A model generated the notes under the pieces. The model had not been told where the DNA came from. It worked only from the letters and a program-made list of their open reading frames with translations, and made no database searches. Shown here piece after piece: positions 1-7,335 of a stretch of DNA of 30,594 nucleotides. Each line of letters starts with the position of its first letter. The stretch's first letter is position 1. The DNA is from a bacterium. GTDB lineage: Bacteria > Gemmatimonadota > Glassbacteria > GWA2-58-10. Where the stretch lies: contig JAJFUG010000022.1 of assembly GCA_021372515.1 (NCBI GenBank), positions 1-30,594 of the forward strand, written 5' to 3'. The position numbers and the translations under genes are program-made.

Positions 1-1596
1 GGCCTGGTCTCACTGCTGGGCCGGCGGGTGGTGATCCACGACCTGTTCGCCATGGGCCAGTTCCGGCGCGACCTGGTGAACATGGTGGGCCAGGAGCACG
101 CTCGGCGTATCTGCACGCGGATGGGCTATTTCTGGGGCCAGGCGGATGCCTCGGCGCTGAAACGCTCGTTCCACTGGGACAGCACCGAGGAGATGCTCAA
201 GGCCGGGCCGGTGCTAAACTCGCTGCAGGGTGCGGCCCAGACCGAGCTGAAAATTATCAGTCTCGATCCCTCCGCCGGACGCTGCCACCTCGAATATGCC
301 TGGCAGGACAGCAGCGAGGCCGAAGCGGCCACCTGCGAGCCGGTCTCAGAGGAGCTGCCCTGCTGCTGGGTGCTGAGCGGCTACGCCAGCGGTTTCTGCT
401 CGTTCTGCCTGGGTTTCCAGGTCTATTTCATCGAGACCCGCTGCCGGGCGCGCGGCGACAGCCATTGCCTGGCCGAGGGCCGTGACGCCATGTCGTGGGA
501 CAAGCCGCTGAGCGATCAGTTGGTCTATTTTCAGACCGAGGACATCCGGGGCAAGATCGACTCCCTGGCCAGCAAGATAAAGCAGCGAGAGAAAGAGCTG
601 GCCGAGGAGCGTCAGCGCCTGGAGCGCGCCCTCTACGGCAAGCCGATTTTCCCGGTCGAGCTGCGCAACCAGCGCTTTGTCAGGATTCTGCACCTGGCCG
701 AGCGCGCCGCGCGTTTCGACTCCAGCATCCTGATCACCGGCGAGACCGGAGTGGGCAAGGAGGTGCTGGCCCGCCTGATCCACCGGCTGTCGGCACGCGC
801 CTCGGGGCCCTTCGTCCCGGTAAGCTGCACCGCTCTTTCCGAAACCCTTATCGAAAGTGAGCTGTTCGGCCACAAGAGCGGCGCGTTCACCGGCGCCACC
901 CGCGACCAGAGCGGCTTTTTCGAGGAAGCCGAGGGCGGGACCATTTTCCTGGACGAGATCGGGGATATCAGCCCCAACCTTCAGCTCAAGCTGCTGCGGG
1001 TGCTCCAGGAGCACGAGGTGATTCCCCTGGGCGAGACCCGCGCGCTGCGGGTGGATGTGCGGGTGATAGCGGCCACCAACCAGAACCTGGAGCAGATAGT
1101 CAAGTCGGGCCAGTTCCGCGATGACCTCTACTACCGCCTGAAAGTGGTCCAGTTCGAGCTGCCCCCGCTGCGCGAGCGCCGCGAGGATATCCTGCCCCTG
1201 GCCCGGCATATCCTGGAGCGGGTCAGCCTGCGCATGAACCTTCCCGGCCTGCGCCTGGACAGCGCCTGCGTGGAGCTGCTGCTCGATTACCCCTGGCCGG
1301 GCAACATCCGTGAGCTGGAGAACACGCTCGAACACGCGGCCATAGTCTGTTCAGGGGAAGTGATAACCCCGGATGACCTTCCACCCTCGATCACCCGCCC
1401 TCCAGGACCGCAGGGCGCTGTCGGGCCCGACAGCAGCCTGGCGGAGGTGGAGCTGGCGCACATCCGGCGCGTGCTGGAGGCTGTGGGCGGCAACCGGGCC
1501 GAGGCCGCGCGCCGTCTGGGGATTGGCCCGGCGACCCTCTACCGCAAGCTGCGGCAGATCCGCTCGCAGTCTGGGGATAATTCTAAGCGCGGTTGA
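1..1596 (+). CDS. Sigma-54-dependent activator with XylR_N/V4R sensor (5' partial)
   Basis: An enhancer-binding protein that would open sigma-54 promoters using ATP when its N-terminal sensor binds a ligand. The frame is open to base 1, so the true start lies upstream; the GTG codons at 25 and 28 are probably internal. Counting from base 28, residues 1-80 resemble the XylR_N activator domain. Residues about 112-152 form a V4R domain with cysteines at 124, 127, 139 and 147. A charged helical linker lies at 165-203. The AAA+ domain has Walker A GETGVGKE (238-245), the sigma-54 contact loop GAFTGA (285-290), Walker B GGTIFLDE (303-310) and GNIREL near 425. A Fis-type helix-turn-helix occupies about 473-513. 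All catalytic motifs are intact. The family includes XylR/DmpR-type aromatic sensors, but the ligand here cannot be read. I see no matching -24/-12 promoter nearby. Confidence 0.93.
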   Translation, partial: GLVSLLGRRVVIHDLFAMGQFRRDLVNMVGQEHARRICTRMGYFWGQADASALKRSFHWDSTEEMLKAGPVLNSLQGAAQTELKIISLDPSAGRCHLEYAWQDSSEAEAATCEPVSEELPCCWVLSGYASGFCSFCLGFQVYFIETRCRARGDSHCLAEGRDAMSWDKPLSDQLVYFQTEDIRGKIDSLASKIKQREKELAEERQRLERALYGKPIFPVELRNQRFVRILHLAERAARFDSSILITGETGVGKEVLARLIHRLSARASGPFVPVSCTALSETLIESELFGHKSGAFTGATRDQSGFFEEAEGGTIFLDEIGDISPNLQLKLLRVLQEHEVIPLGETRALRVDVRVIAATNQNLEQIVKSGQFRDDLYYRLKVVQFELPPLRERREDILPLARHILERVSLRMNLPGLRLDSACVELLLDYPWPGNIRELENTLEHAAIVCSGEVITPDDLPPSITRPPGPQGAVGPDSSLAEVELAHIRRVLEAVGGNRAEAARRLGIGPATLYRKLRQIRSQSGDNSKRG

Positions 1597-1620
1597 CAAA
1601 TGAGGGCCGGCTTGTAGATT
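1593..1620 (+). promoter_or_regulatory. Candidate sigma-70 promoter for the hpt-like gene
   Basis: TTGACA at 1593-1598 and TAGATT at 1615-1620 are separated by 16 bases. The -35 box overlaps the stop codon of the sigma-54 activator. Transcription would start near 1627, giving a leader of about 40 bases. Confidence 0.5.
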
Positions 1621-1667
1621 GTGCTTATCAGGAAGTGAAAATTGGAACTCGGGTGTTCCGGTAAAGG

Positions 1668-2222
1668 ATGGGATCGGGATTGTCAACCAATGTAAAGTTG
1701 ATTTACAGCTACGAGCAGATTCTGGCTGGAGTGGATGCTCTGGCCCAAAAAATTCATCAGGGACTGATCGGGCCGGACGGAACAGCCGAGGCGGTGACGT
1801 TCCTGGTGCTGCTCAAGGGCGGAGTGCGTTTCGCCTGTGACCTGATGGCGCGTTATCCCGGACGTTACTACTACGATTTCGCCGGGGTGTCCTCCTACTC
1901 GGACAACACTTATTCGCGCGGGGTGGTGGAGTTCTCCCACTTTGCTCCGCGGCGCGACCTGCTGGACGGACGGGTGGTGGTGCTGCTGGATGATATCTGC
2001 GACTCCGGGCTGACCCTGGGCAGTGTCGCCGGACGGCTGGAGCGTGAGTTTCAGCCCGCGGCGATCAGGACCTGTGTCCTTCTGCACCGCCAGGGCGCGG
2101 CTTTCACCCCGGATTCCTGCGTGTTCCAAGTTAGCGGCGAGGACTATTTCGTGGGCTACGGGCTGGGCATGGGAGAGGAGTACCGCCACCTCAACGGCAT
2201 CTACGCCGTGACTGTGGGGTGA
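1668..2222 (+). CDS. hpt: Hypoxanthine phosphoribosyltransferase-like purine salvage enzyme
   Basis: A type I phosphoribosyltransferase that would join hypoxanthine or guanine to PRPP, giving IMP or GMP in the cytosol. The 184-residue length fits bacterial Hpt. The pyrophosphate loop is at LKGGVRFACDL (49-59). The PRPP-binding loop is DDICDSGLTL (108-117), close to the family pattern of two acidic residues followed by D-T/S-G-x-T. The segment YFVGYGLGMGEEYRHL (160-175) matches the purine-binding C-terminal part of Hpt. The ATG at 1668 has a purine-rich AAAGG directly against it, which is too close for a normal ribosome site, so the TTG at 1680 remains an alternative start. It follows the regulator by 71 bases and has its own promoter candidate. 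A degraded copy of its 3' end lies at 3805-3888. Family certain; base preference not proven. Confidence 0.88.
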   Translation: MGSGLSTNVKLIYSYEQILAGVDALAQKIHQGLIGPDGTAEAVTFLVLLKGGVRFACDLMARYPGRYYYDFAGVSSYSDNTYSRGVVEFSHFAPRRDLLDGRVVVLLDDICDSGLTLGSVAGRLEREFQPAAIRTCVLLHRQGAAFTPDSCVFQVSGEDYFVGYGLGMGEEYRHLNGIYAVTVG

Positions 2223-2225
2223 CTT

Positions 2226-2248
2226 CCGAGAATATAAGCTCGGGTTTT
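2226..2248 (+). terminator. Weak intrinsic terminator after hpt
   Basis: CCGAG at 2226-2230 pairs with CTCGG at 2239-2243 across an 8-base loop and is followed by GTTTTG. The stem is only 5 base pairs, so termination may be partial. Confidence 0.35.
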
Positions 2249-2338
2249 GTCCGGGAATAAATCCTGATGTTGCCGCGATTCTGTTGCGCTCGGATAGATT
2301 ATTCAGTAATTGACTGCTATATTCGTTTTGAGGCGAAA

Positions 2339-3253
2339 ATGGGAAAAATCACGCGATTCTTTAAGTTTGTACACGACTTCAGCAAGGGCGGTTCTGTTCC
2401 AAGGATCGCCAACTACGAGATAACCTCAAGGTGCAACCTGAAATGCGAACACTGTTACTGGATGAAGAATAACGATTCCAATAAAGAGTTGTCGGATGAG
2501 CAGTGGACAGAGGTCTTTACAGAGCATCAATCCCAGGGGGTGGCTTTCGCTTTCCTTTCCGGTGGAGAGCCGACCCTGCGGCTAAAAGTGATCGAGAGCG
2601 CGGACCGTGTGTTTAACGGCCTGTCCATCGCCTCCAACGGAGTGATAAAGGTGCCGGAGCGTATCAGACGGAGATTGTTCATCAGCATTGACGGGCCGAG
2701 GGAAGTGCATGACCGGATCCGGGGCGCAAAGGTGTTCGACAGGGTGGTTGAGAACATAACCGGCGATAAGCGGGTCCTCATCTCGCCGACTCTTTCAAAG
2801 TCGAACTTCAGATATATCGATGAGCTTGTGGGCCTGGCCAGAAAGACCGGGGTGGCAGGGATCACTTTCAGCCTGTACACCTCGCACGATAAGGACAATG
2901 ATCCTTTGCTGCTTTCGGGAACGGAGCTGGATTGGACTCTGGCAAAGCTCTCCGCAGCCTGGAAGAGCAACCGGAAGCTCGTATTCATGACCCCTTACAT
3001 CATCAACCTGTTAAAAGAAAAGCAGCATCACCACAAATGCCTGTTCAAGGGCCGGAACATCGTATCCTATTCGTCCGAAATGCAGCGGAAAACCCCCTGT
3101 GTTCTTGGAACTGGAGTAAACTGCGCGACCTGCGGGTGTATTGTGCCGATGGTGAGCTATGCGTTGACGCGGGGCAATCTAAGGTCCTGGCTGCTGCTCA
3201 ACAGGATGTTCCCGAAAGATTATTTTCACATCGGACAACGAGAAGAGAACTGA
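2339..3253 (+). CDS. Radical SAM protein, function unknown
   Basis: A 304-residue radical SAM enzyme that would cleave S-adenosylmethionine at a [4Fe-4S] cluster to start radical chemistry; the substrate is unknown. The cluster motif is CNLKCEHC (Cys32, Cys36, Cys39), followed by GGEP (75-78) for SAM binding and SIDG (116-119). C-terminal cysteines at 234, 254, 262, 265 and 267 could hold an auxiliary cluster as in SPASM/MoaA-like proteins, but the spacing is not a textbook SPASM set. I chose the ATG at 2339 because GAGGCG lies four bases upstream and the sequence in front (2267-2338) looks non-coding. An extended -10-like TGCTATATT at 2315-2323 precedes it. Codon use is clearly more A/T-rich than in neighbouring genes, suggesting acquisition by transfer. 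No peptide precursor gene is evident beside it. Confidence 0.85.
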   Translation: MGKITRFFKFVHDFSKGGSVPRIANYEITSRCNLKCEHCYWMKNNDSNKELSDEQWTEVFTEHQSQGVAFAFLSGGEPTLRLKVIESADRVFNGLSIASNGVIKVPERIRRRLFISIDGPREVHDRIRGAKVFDRVVENITGDKRVLISPTLSKSNFRYIDELVGLARKTGVAGITFSLYTSHDKDNDPLLLSGTELDWTLAKLSAAWKSNRKLVFMTPYIINLLKEKQHHHKCLFKGRNIVSYSSEMQRKTPCVLGTGVNCATCGCIVPMVSYALTRGNLRSWLLLNRMFPKDYFHIGQREEN

Positions 3254-3291
3254 ATTGTTTCAAGATTACAAGGAATAAATAAAGAATTATC

Positions 3292-3320
3292 TTGCATTGA
3301 GAAGAGAATGTTGTTATACT
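3292..3320 (+). promoter_or_regulatory. Strong sigma-70-like promoter upstream of the cold-shock gene
   Basis: TTGCAT at 3292-3297 and TATACT at 3315-3320 with the ideal 17-base spacer. The expected start near 3327 lies only about three bases before the terminator hairpin at 3330. Confidence 0.6.
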
Positions 3321-3329
3321 GCTGGCGTG

Positions 3330-3362
3330 GCAGAGGAGGCTTTGCCTTCCTCTGCTTTTTTT
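3330..3362 (+). terminator. Intrinsic terminator or attenuator in the cold-shock leader
   Basis: A 10-base-pair stem (3330-3339 with 3346-3355, one G-T pair) and a 6-base loop are followed by seven T at 3356-3362. It can end the radical SAM transcript. Because a promoter sits directly in front, it could also attenuate transcription into the cold-shock gene. Confidence 0.75.
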
Positions 3363-3389
3363 GTAGCTGCAGCGAGCTTTACCTAATTT
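3361..3389 (+). promoter_or_regulatory. Second, weaker promoter candidate for the cold-shock gene
   Basis: TTGTAG at 3361-3366 and TAATTT at 3384-3389, 17 bases apart, lie after the terminator. This promoter would give a leader of about 30 bases and avoid the attenuator. The match to consensus is moderate. Confidence 0.3.
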
Positions 3390-3425
3390 ATTCGGCGGCT
3401 ACTCATTTTTACAGCAGGAGTTTTG

Positions 3426-3632
3426 ATGGTTAGCGGTAGAGTCAAGTGGTTCAATGAAGCAAAGGGTTTCGGTTTTATTGAGCAGTCCAACGGGGAGGAT
3501 GTATTCGTTCACTATTCCTCCATCAACTCAAACGGGTTCAAGACCTTATACGAAAATCAAGAAGTGACTTTTGAGATCGTACAGGGCCCCAAGGGCCTTC
3601 AGTCTATAAATGTTACGCCCGTAGCGGCATGA
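3426..3632 (+). CDS. cspA: Cold-shock protein (CspA family)
   Basis: A 68-residue single cold-shock domain that binds single-stranded RNA and DNA, melting RNA structure or acting as an antiterminator in the cytosol. The RNP1 motif KGFGFI and the RNP2 motif VFVHY are both intact, and the N-terminal [14 protein letters not shown] pattern is textbook; length is normal for the family. The ATG at 3426 is preferred over an adjacent in-frame TTG at 3423 because AGGAG at 3416-3420 stands five bases before the ATG. It is a single-gene unit: upstream is a promoter/terminator pair and downstream a strong terminator. Base composition is more A/T-rich than the window average, as in the neighbouring radical SAM gene. 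Family assignment is secure; whether it is induced by cold cannot be seen. Confidence 0.96.
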   Translation: MVSGRVKWFNEAKGFGFIEQSNGEDVFVHYSSINSNGFKTLYENQEVTFEIVQGPKGLQSINVTPVAA

Positions 3633-3655
3633 CGGCAGTAGTCTGAAATCGAGTT

Positions 3656-3691
3656 AACCCCCGGATAACCTCGTGTTGTCCGGGGGTTTTT
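3656..3691 (+). terminator. Strong intrinsic terminator after the cold-shock gene
   Basis: A 14-base-pair stem (3656-3669 with 3675-3688, including one T-G pair) has a 5-base loop and runs into TTTTT at 3687-3691. Confidence 0.9.
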
Positions 3692-3804
3692 GTTGGGCCT
3701 GCCTTGAACGGCCATTTTACTTAAGCCCCCGGCCGGAGTCCGACAGGCCCTCGCGGAGGTGATTATATCGGGTGAGTCCGGGCGCGTTGATTCCTCCGCC
3801 TTCG

Positions 3805-3888
3805 TTCACTCCGGATTGCAGCTTGTTCCAGGCCGGACAGCGCCGCCACCCGAACGGTATCTATTCGGTGACCGTGGGTTGGGCCTGA
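3805..3888 (+). pseudogene. Degenerate remnant of an hpt 3' end
   Basis: Read in frame from 3805, this stretch gives FTPDCSLFQ, a short junction, then RHPNGIYSVTVG and a stop two codons later. The intact hpt gene has FTPDSCVFQ (residues 146-154) and ends with RHLNGIYAVTVG (173-184). The 18 residues between these blocks in hpt are replaced by four here. The last 36 bases of similarity match at 28 positions, and most differences are at third codon positions, which suggests a diverged homologue that later decayed rather than a very recent copy. There is no start codon, PRPP loop or upstream domain, so it cannot be functional. Confidence 0.7.
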
Positions 3889-3989
3889 TTCTCGGGCTCC
3901 ATCGCCGCCCGCAGAATGGCGGCTTTTTCCAGCGCCCGCTGGACCAGCGATTTGCCGCCCTCTGTCTTCTTTCCCGCTCGGATTGTCAC
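3861..3989 (-). CDS. Possible 42-residue small protein, unknown
   Basis: A GTG-started frame of 42 codons on the minus strand ends at TAG 3861-3863. The predicted peptide is basic at the N-terminus (RAGKKTEGGK), with a helical middle (LVQRALEKAAILRAAME) and a polar tail. A purine-rich AAAGGCGG lies a few bases upstream of the GTG. Codons use G/C in third positions like true genes of this genome. It overlaps the hpt remnant antisense by 28 bases. I recognise no family, and the frame may be chance. Confidence 0.25.
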   Translation of the reverse strand: MTIRAGKKTEGGKSLVQRALEKAAILRAAMEPENQAQPTVTE

Positions 3990-4255
3990 TTTATTCCGCC
4001 TTTCCGCCCGCTCCGTGGGCGTCCAATCCGTTCAGTCCGATAAAAAACCTTTTGCCTGCTCGCAATGTGTGCTAATATCCATTCCGGGTGCTGTCTCAGT
4101 TTGCTACCGGCTTATGGTTCGGAAGCAAATACCGTGCCCTGTCTCCCGAGAATGTCTCCTGCGCAGCCTCGCCCGAGGCTGCAATGCAGGCTGTGGTTAC
4201 ATTTCCCGCACCACCGGAACCATAATGCGTGCCCGAGAGAAGACAGGGATATCCG

Positions 4256-5782
4256 ATGTTATCCAACCTCAATCGTCGTGAATTCATCAGGTTTGCGGGA
4301 TTAGGGGCGGGGAGCGCCGGGGTGCTGGCGCTGGGAAGCGGGACAGCGGGACGGCTGCCGGATAAAATGCCGGTTTCGGACCGGGACTTTCAGATCGGCA
4401 AGCCGCTACGGGTCAAGCCGGTGCTGGTCTACGAACTCTGCCAGCGCCAGGACCAGACCAGTTGGCGGCCCTGGGGCGGACTGCACGACATGGCGGACGT
4501 CCAGGACGAGGCGGCGCGGATACAGAAAGAGCTGGCCGCCCTGGTGCAGGACGCCGGGTTCCCGCTGGAGGTGCTGCCCCTGGGGCAGGCCGGCTCCGAG
4601 AGCGAGTGCGCCGCGGCAGGCGAGGGCGACCATGACGCCCTTCTGTTCTACGCGGCCATGGGCTCCAACTCCTGGCTGGAGAAACTCACCGCACCGGGCA
4701 AGCCCGCGATTATGTTCCTGCGCCACCGCAGCGGCCCGGTCTACCTCTGGTACGAGATCGCCCACCCGCGATTCCTGCGCAAAACCAAGGACGCCTACGG
4801 CGAAAAGAACATGGATGTCTACGACGTGGTGGTGGACGAGTACGCGGACGTGCTCTGGCGCCTGCGCGCGCTCTACGGCCTCAAGAATGCCCGGGGCACG
4901 CGGATCGTGGCCGTGGGCGGGGCCAGCGGCTGGGGCGAGGGCTACGACCTGGCCCCGGGTATCAGCCGCGACCTCTGGAAGATGGACATCCGCGAAGTGA
5001 GCTACGAGCAGTTGGAGCCGCGGATCAAGAAAACCCTGGCCGACCGTAGGAAAGTGGCGGATGCCGAGCGCCGCTGCGCTGAGATGCTCTCGCGCAAGGA
5101 GGTCAGCCTCGGCACCGACCGTCAGTTCGTGGTCAACGCGATCCTGCTGGCCGACATTTTCCGCGAGCTGATGCAGGAGCATGACGCTCCGGCCATGACC
5201 ATCAACAACTGCATGTCCACGATTATCCCCATCGCCAAGACCACCGCCTGCATGAGCCTCAGCCTGATCAACGACGACGGCCTGATGGCGTTCTGTGAGA
5301 GCGATTTCGTGGTCATCCCGGCCGGGGTGCTTCTGCGCTATGTTTCCGGGCGGCCGGTGTTCATGCAGGACCCGACCCACCCGCATCACGGGGTGGTCAC
5401 CGTGGCGCACTGCACCGCGCCGCGGCGGATGAACGGGGTCGACCTGGAGCCGGTGAAAATCCTGACCCACTACGAGTCGGACTACGGCGCCGCTCCCAAG
5501 GTGGAGATGCGCATCGGGCAGACTGTGACCAACATCGCGCCCAATTTCCACTCCTCCCGCTGGATCGGGTTCTCGGGCAGGATAGTGGACCACCCGTTCA
5601 TGGACATCTGCCGCTCGCAGATCGACGTGGAGGTGGACGGGGACTGGCGCAAGCTGCTGGCCGAGATGCAGGGCTTCCACTGGATGATCTGCTACGGCGA
5701 CTGCCTGAAAGAGGTGGGCTACGCGGTGCGCAAGCTCGGAATAGAATGGGTGAATGTCTCGGACGGAAACAACCTTGTCTGA
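4256..5782 (+). CDS. Tat-exported sugar-isomerase-like protein (L-fucose isomerase related)
   Basis: A 508-residue protein related to the L-fucose/L-arabinose isomerase superfamily (COG2407-type), which interconverts aldoses and ketoses. The C-terminal part, with THPHHGVVTVAHCTAP, HYESDYGAAPKVEMR and the following segment, is the recognisable region. Unusually, the N-terminus carries a twin-arginine signal (NRREFIRFAG at 6-15 followed by a small-residue hydrophobic stretch), so it should be exported folded. The ATG at 4256 is preferred to an upstream ATG at 4229 because it starts the Tat signal directly and has AGGGAT upstream. It is followed after 73 bases by another Tat-exported sugar enzyme, and both end at one terminator, suggesting an operon. 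Whether it retains isomerase activity is uncertain: I could not assign the metal-binding triad with confidence. Confidence 0.72.
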   Translation: MLSNLNRREFIRFAGLGAGSAGVLALGSGTAGRLPDKMPVSDRDFQIGKPLRVKPVLVYELCQRQDQTSWRPWGGLHDMADVQDEAARIQKELAALVQDAGFPLEVLPLGQAGSESECAAAGEGDHDALLFYAAMGSNSWLEKLTAPGKPAIMFLRHRSGPVYLWYEIAHPRFLRKTKDAYGEKNMDVYDVVVDEYADVLWRLRALYGLKNARGTRIVAVGGASGWGEGYDLAPGISRDLWKMDIREVSYEQLEPRIKKTLADRRKVADAERRCAEMLSRKEVSLGTDRQFVVNAILLADIFRELMQEHDAPAMTINNCMSTIIPIAKTTACMSLSLINDDGLMAFCESDFVVIPAGVLLRYVSGRPVFMQDPTHPHHGVVTVAHCTAPRRMNGVDLEPVKILTHYESDYGAAPKVEMRIGQTVTNIAPNFHSSRWIGFSGRIVDHPFMDICRSQIDVEVDGDWRKLLAEMQGFHWMICYGDCLKEVGYAVRKLGIEWVNVSDGNNLV

Positions 5783-5855
5783 CGAAAAGAATGAGGCTTA
5801 AATTGTCGCTACCAATCCACCGGTCGTTTTACGATAACTCGAGAGGGGAGAAAAG

Positions 5856-7154
5856 ATGAGCAAGGAGCTGGATGGATCGATCTCGCGCCGCGATTTTCTG
5901 ACCGCCGGGGCCGCAGCGGCCACGGTGATTACGGCGTTTCCCTTTGTCAAGAGCGCGCACGCCCAGGCCTCGAAGAAACGTCTGAAGATCGGGCTGGTCG
6001 GCTGCGGCGGACGAGGGACCGGGGCGGCGGCCAACGCTATCACCGCCGAACCGGGCAATGTCGAGCTGGTCGCCATGGCCGACCTGGGCATGGACCGGAT
6101 CGACCAGAGCCTCAAGGCCCTGCGCGAGGACAAGGACCTTCAGGGTGAGCTGCAGAAAATGATCAACGTGCCCAAGGAAAACATGTTCGTGGGCATGGAC
6201 TCCTACCTGAAAGTGCTCCAGGCCGATATCGACTACGTGATCCTGACCACCCCGCCGGGATTCCGCCCCCTGCACATGGAGGCCGCGGTCAAGGCCGGCA
6301 AGCACATGTTCGCCGAGAAGCCCCTGGCCACCGACCCGGTGGGTTGCCGCAAGGCGCGCGCCGCGGCCGAGGCGGCCAAGAGCAAGGGCCTGTCCATCGT
6401 GGTCGGCCTGAACGCCCGTCACGAGACAGCCGTGATCGAGACCGTGGACCAGATCCACAAGGGCGCCCTGGGCAAGATCGTCTCGGGCCAGATACTGCGC
6501 ATGGGCGGCGGGCTGTGGCACCGCGGTAACAACCCGGCCTGGACCCCGATGGAATACCAGTGCCGCAACTGGTACTATTTCTGCTGGCTCTCCGGCGATC
6601 AGATCGTGGAGATGGTGGTGCACCAGATCGACCTGATGAACTGGGTCCTCGGGGCCACCCCGGTTTCAGCCCTGGCCCAGGGCGGCCGTCAGCAGCGCAC
6701 CGACCCCAAGTACGGCAACATCTGGGACAACATGAGCGTCTACTACGAGTACCCGAACGACATCCAGGTGCACCTGATGTGCCGCCAGTGGGAGAACTGC
6801 GACAACGCCAGCTCGAACCTGGTGTTCGGCACCAAGGGCATGAGCGACTCGCGCGAGCGTATCCGCGGTGAGGTGAACTGGCGTTTCCGCGGCCAGAACA
6901 CCAACGCCACAGTGTACGAGCACAACGTGCTGATCGACAGCATCCGCAAGGGTGCGGCGCGCAACGACGCCCTGGATTTCGCGGTGGACAGCACTCTGAC
7001 CGCGGTCCTGGGACGCGAGAGCGCCTACACGGGCAAGAAAATCACCTGGGATGAGATTTCCAAATCCACCCTGAGCCTGGTGCCGGAAAAGCCGGCGTTC
7101 GGCCCGGCGCCCCAGCGCGCGGTGGCCATCCCGGGACAGCCCCGGCCGCTGTGA
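5856..7154 (+). CDS. Tat-exported Gfo/Idh/MocA family oxidoreductase
   Basis: A 432-residue NAD(P)-dependent sugar or inositol dehydrogenase-type enzyme. A twin-arginine signal (ISRRDFLTAG at 9-18, with an alanine-rich core and probable AHA cleavage near 36) indicates export as a folded, cofactor-loaded protein, as in Zymomonas glucose-fructose oxidoreductase. The Rossmann motif is GLVGCGGRG (46-54). The conserved AEKP is at 153-156. The second-domain signature around His256 and Asp259 (VVHQIDLMNW) matches the family active-site region. The start has GAGAGGGGAG closely upstream. It lies 73 bases after the isomerase-like gene, and the pair is closed by the terminator at 7177. The sugar substrate cannot be predicted. 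Family assignment is firm. Confidence 0.9.
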   Translation: MSKELDGSISRRDFLTAGAAAATVITAFPFVKSAHAQASKKRLKIGLVGCGGRGTGAAANAITAEPGNVELVAMADLGMDRIDQSLKALREDKDLQGELQKMINVPKENMFVGMDSYLKVLQADIDYVILTTPPGFRPLHMEAAVKAGKHMFAEKPLATDPVGCRKARAAAEAAKSKGLSIVVGLNARHETAVIETVDQIHKGALGKIVSGQILRMGGGLWHRGNNPAWTPMEYQCRNWYYFCWLSGDQIVEMVVHQIDLMNWVLGATPVSALAQGGRQQRTDPKYGNIWDNMSVYYEYPNDIQVHLMCRQWENCDNASSNLVFGTKGMSDSRERIRGEVNWRFRGQNTNATVYEHNVLIDSIRKGAARNDALDFAVDSTLTAVLGRESAYTGKKITWDEISKSTLSLVPEKPAFGPAPQRAVAIPGQPRPL

Positions 7155-7176
7155 TCGATAGGATAGGCAGATAGAC

Positions 7177-7210
7177 AAAAGCCGGAGACTGCGAGGTCTC
7201 CGGCTTTTTT
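7177..7210 (+). terminator. Strong intrinsic terminator after the Tat enzyme pair
   Basis: A perfect 13-base-pair stem (7177-7189 with 7196-7208) has a 6-base loop and ends in six T (7205-7210). The leading AAAA lets it work in the reverse direction too. Confidence 0.9.
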
Positions 7211-7250
7211 ATTGTCAATCCCAAGGTACTGCTTCCTGGAATCCTGCTAT

Positions 7251-7314
7251 GTAGGGGCAGGCCCCTGTGCCTGCCCACATCCCTTTTCGGGCGGCCACGG
7301 GGGGCCGCCCCTAC
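7251..7314. repeat. 64-bp GC-rich double-hairpin inverted-repeat element
   Basis: The element begins GTAGGGGC and ends with the inverted copy GCCCCTAC. Inside are two hairpins: GGGCAGGC/GCCTGCCC around CCCTGT, and GGGCGGCC/GGCCGCCC around ACGGGG, joined by ACATCCCTTTTC. This resembles short intergenic palindromic elements that occur in many copies in some GC-rich and environmental genomes. Only one copy is visible here, so multicopy status is inferred. It sits between the Tat operon terminator and the 3' end of the GH5 gene. Confidence 0.6.
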
Positions 7315-7335
7315 GGCGTCGTCTCCCGCTCCGGC

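Larger units (their letters stand above)
3692..4255. other. Long mostly non-coding gap
   Basis: This 564-base gap contains the hpt remnant (3805-3888) and the possible small minus-strand frame (3861-3989). From about 4035 to 4255 I see no gene. A promoter candidate for the downstream Tat gene is TTGCCT at 4052-4057 with TAATAT at 4073-4078, but the 15-base spacer is short. Remaining frames are short and unlike known proteins. Confidence 0.5.

Noticed and set aside
346-1335. A 329-codon minus-strand open frame
   Set aside because: It lies antisense to the sigma-54 AAA+ domain, and its peptide is a low-complexity shadow of GC-rich codons.
3324-3346. TGGC...TTGCC resembling a sigma-54 -24/-12 site
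   Set aside because: The distance between the GG and GC elements is 15 rather than 12 bases, and the sequence is explained by the terminator stem.
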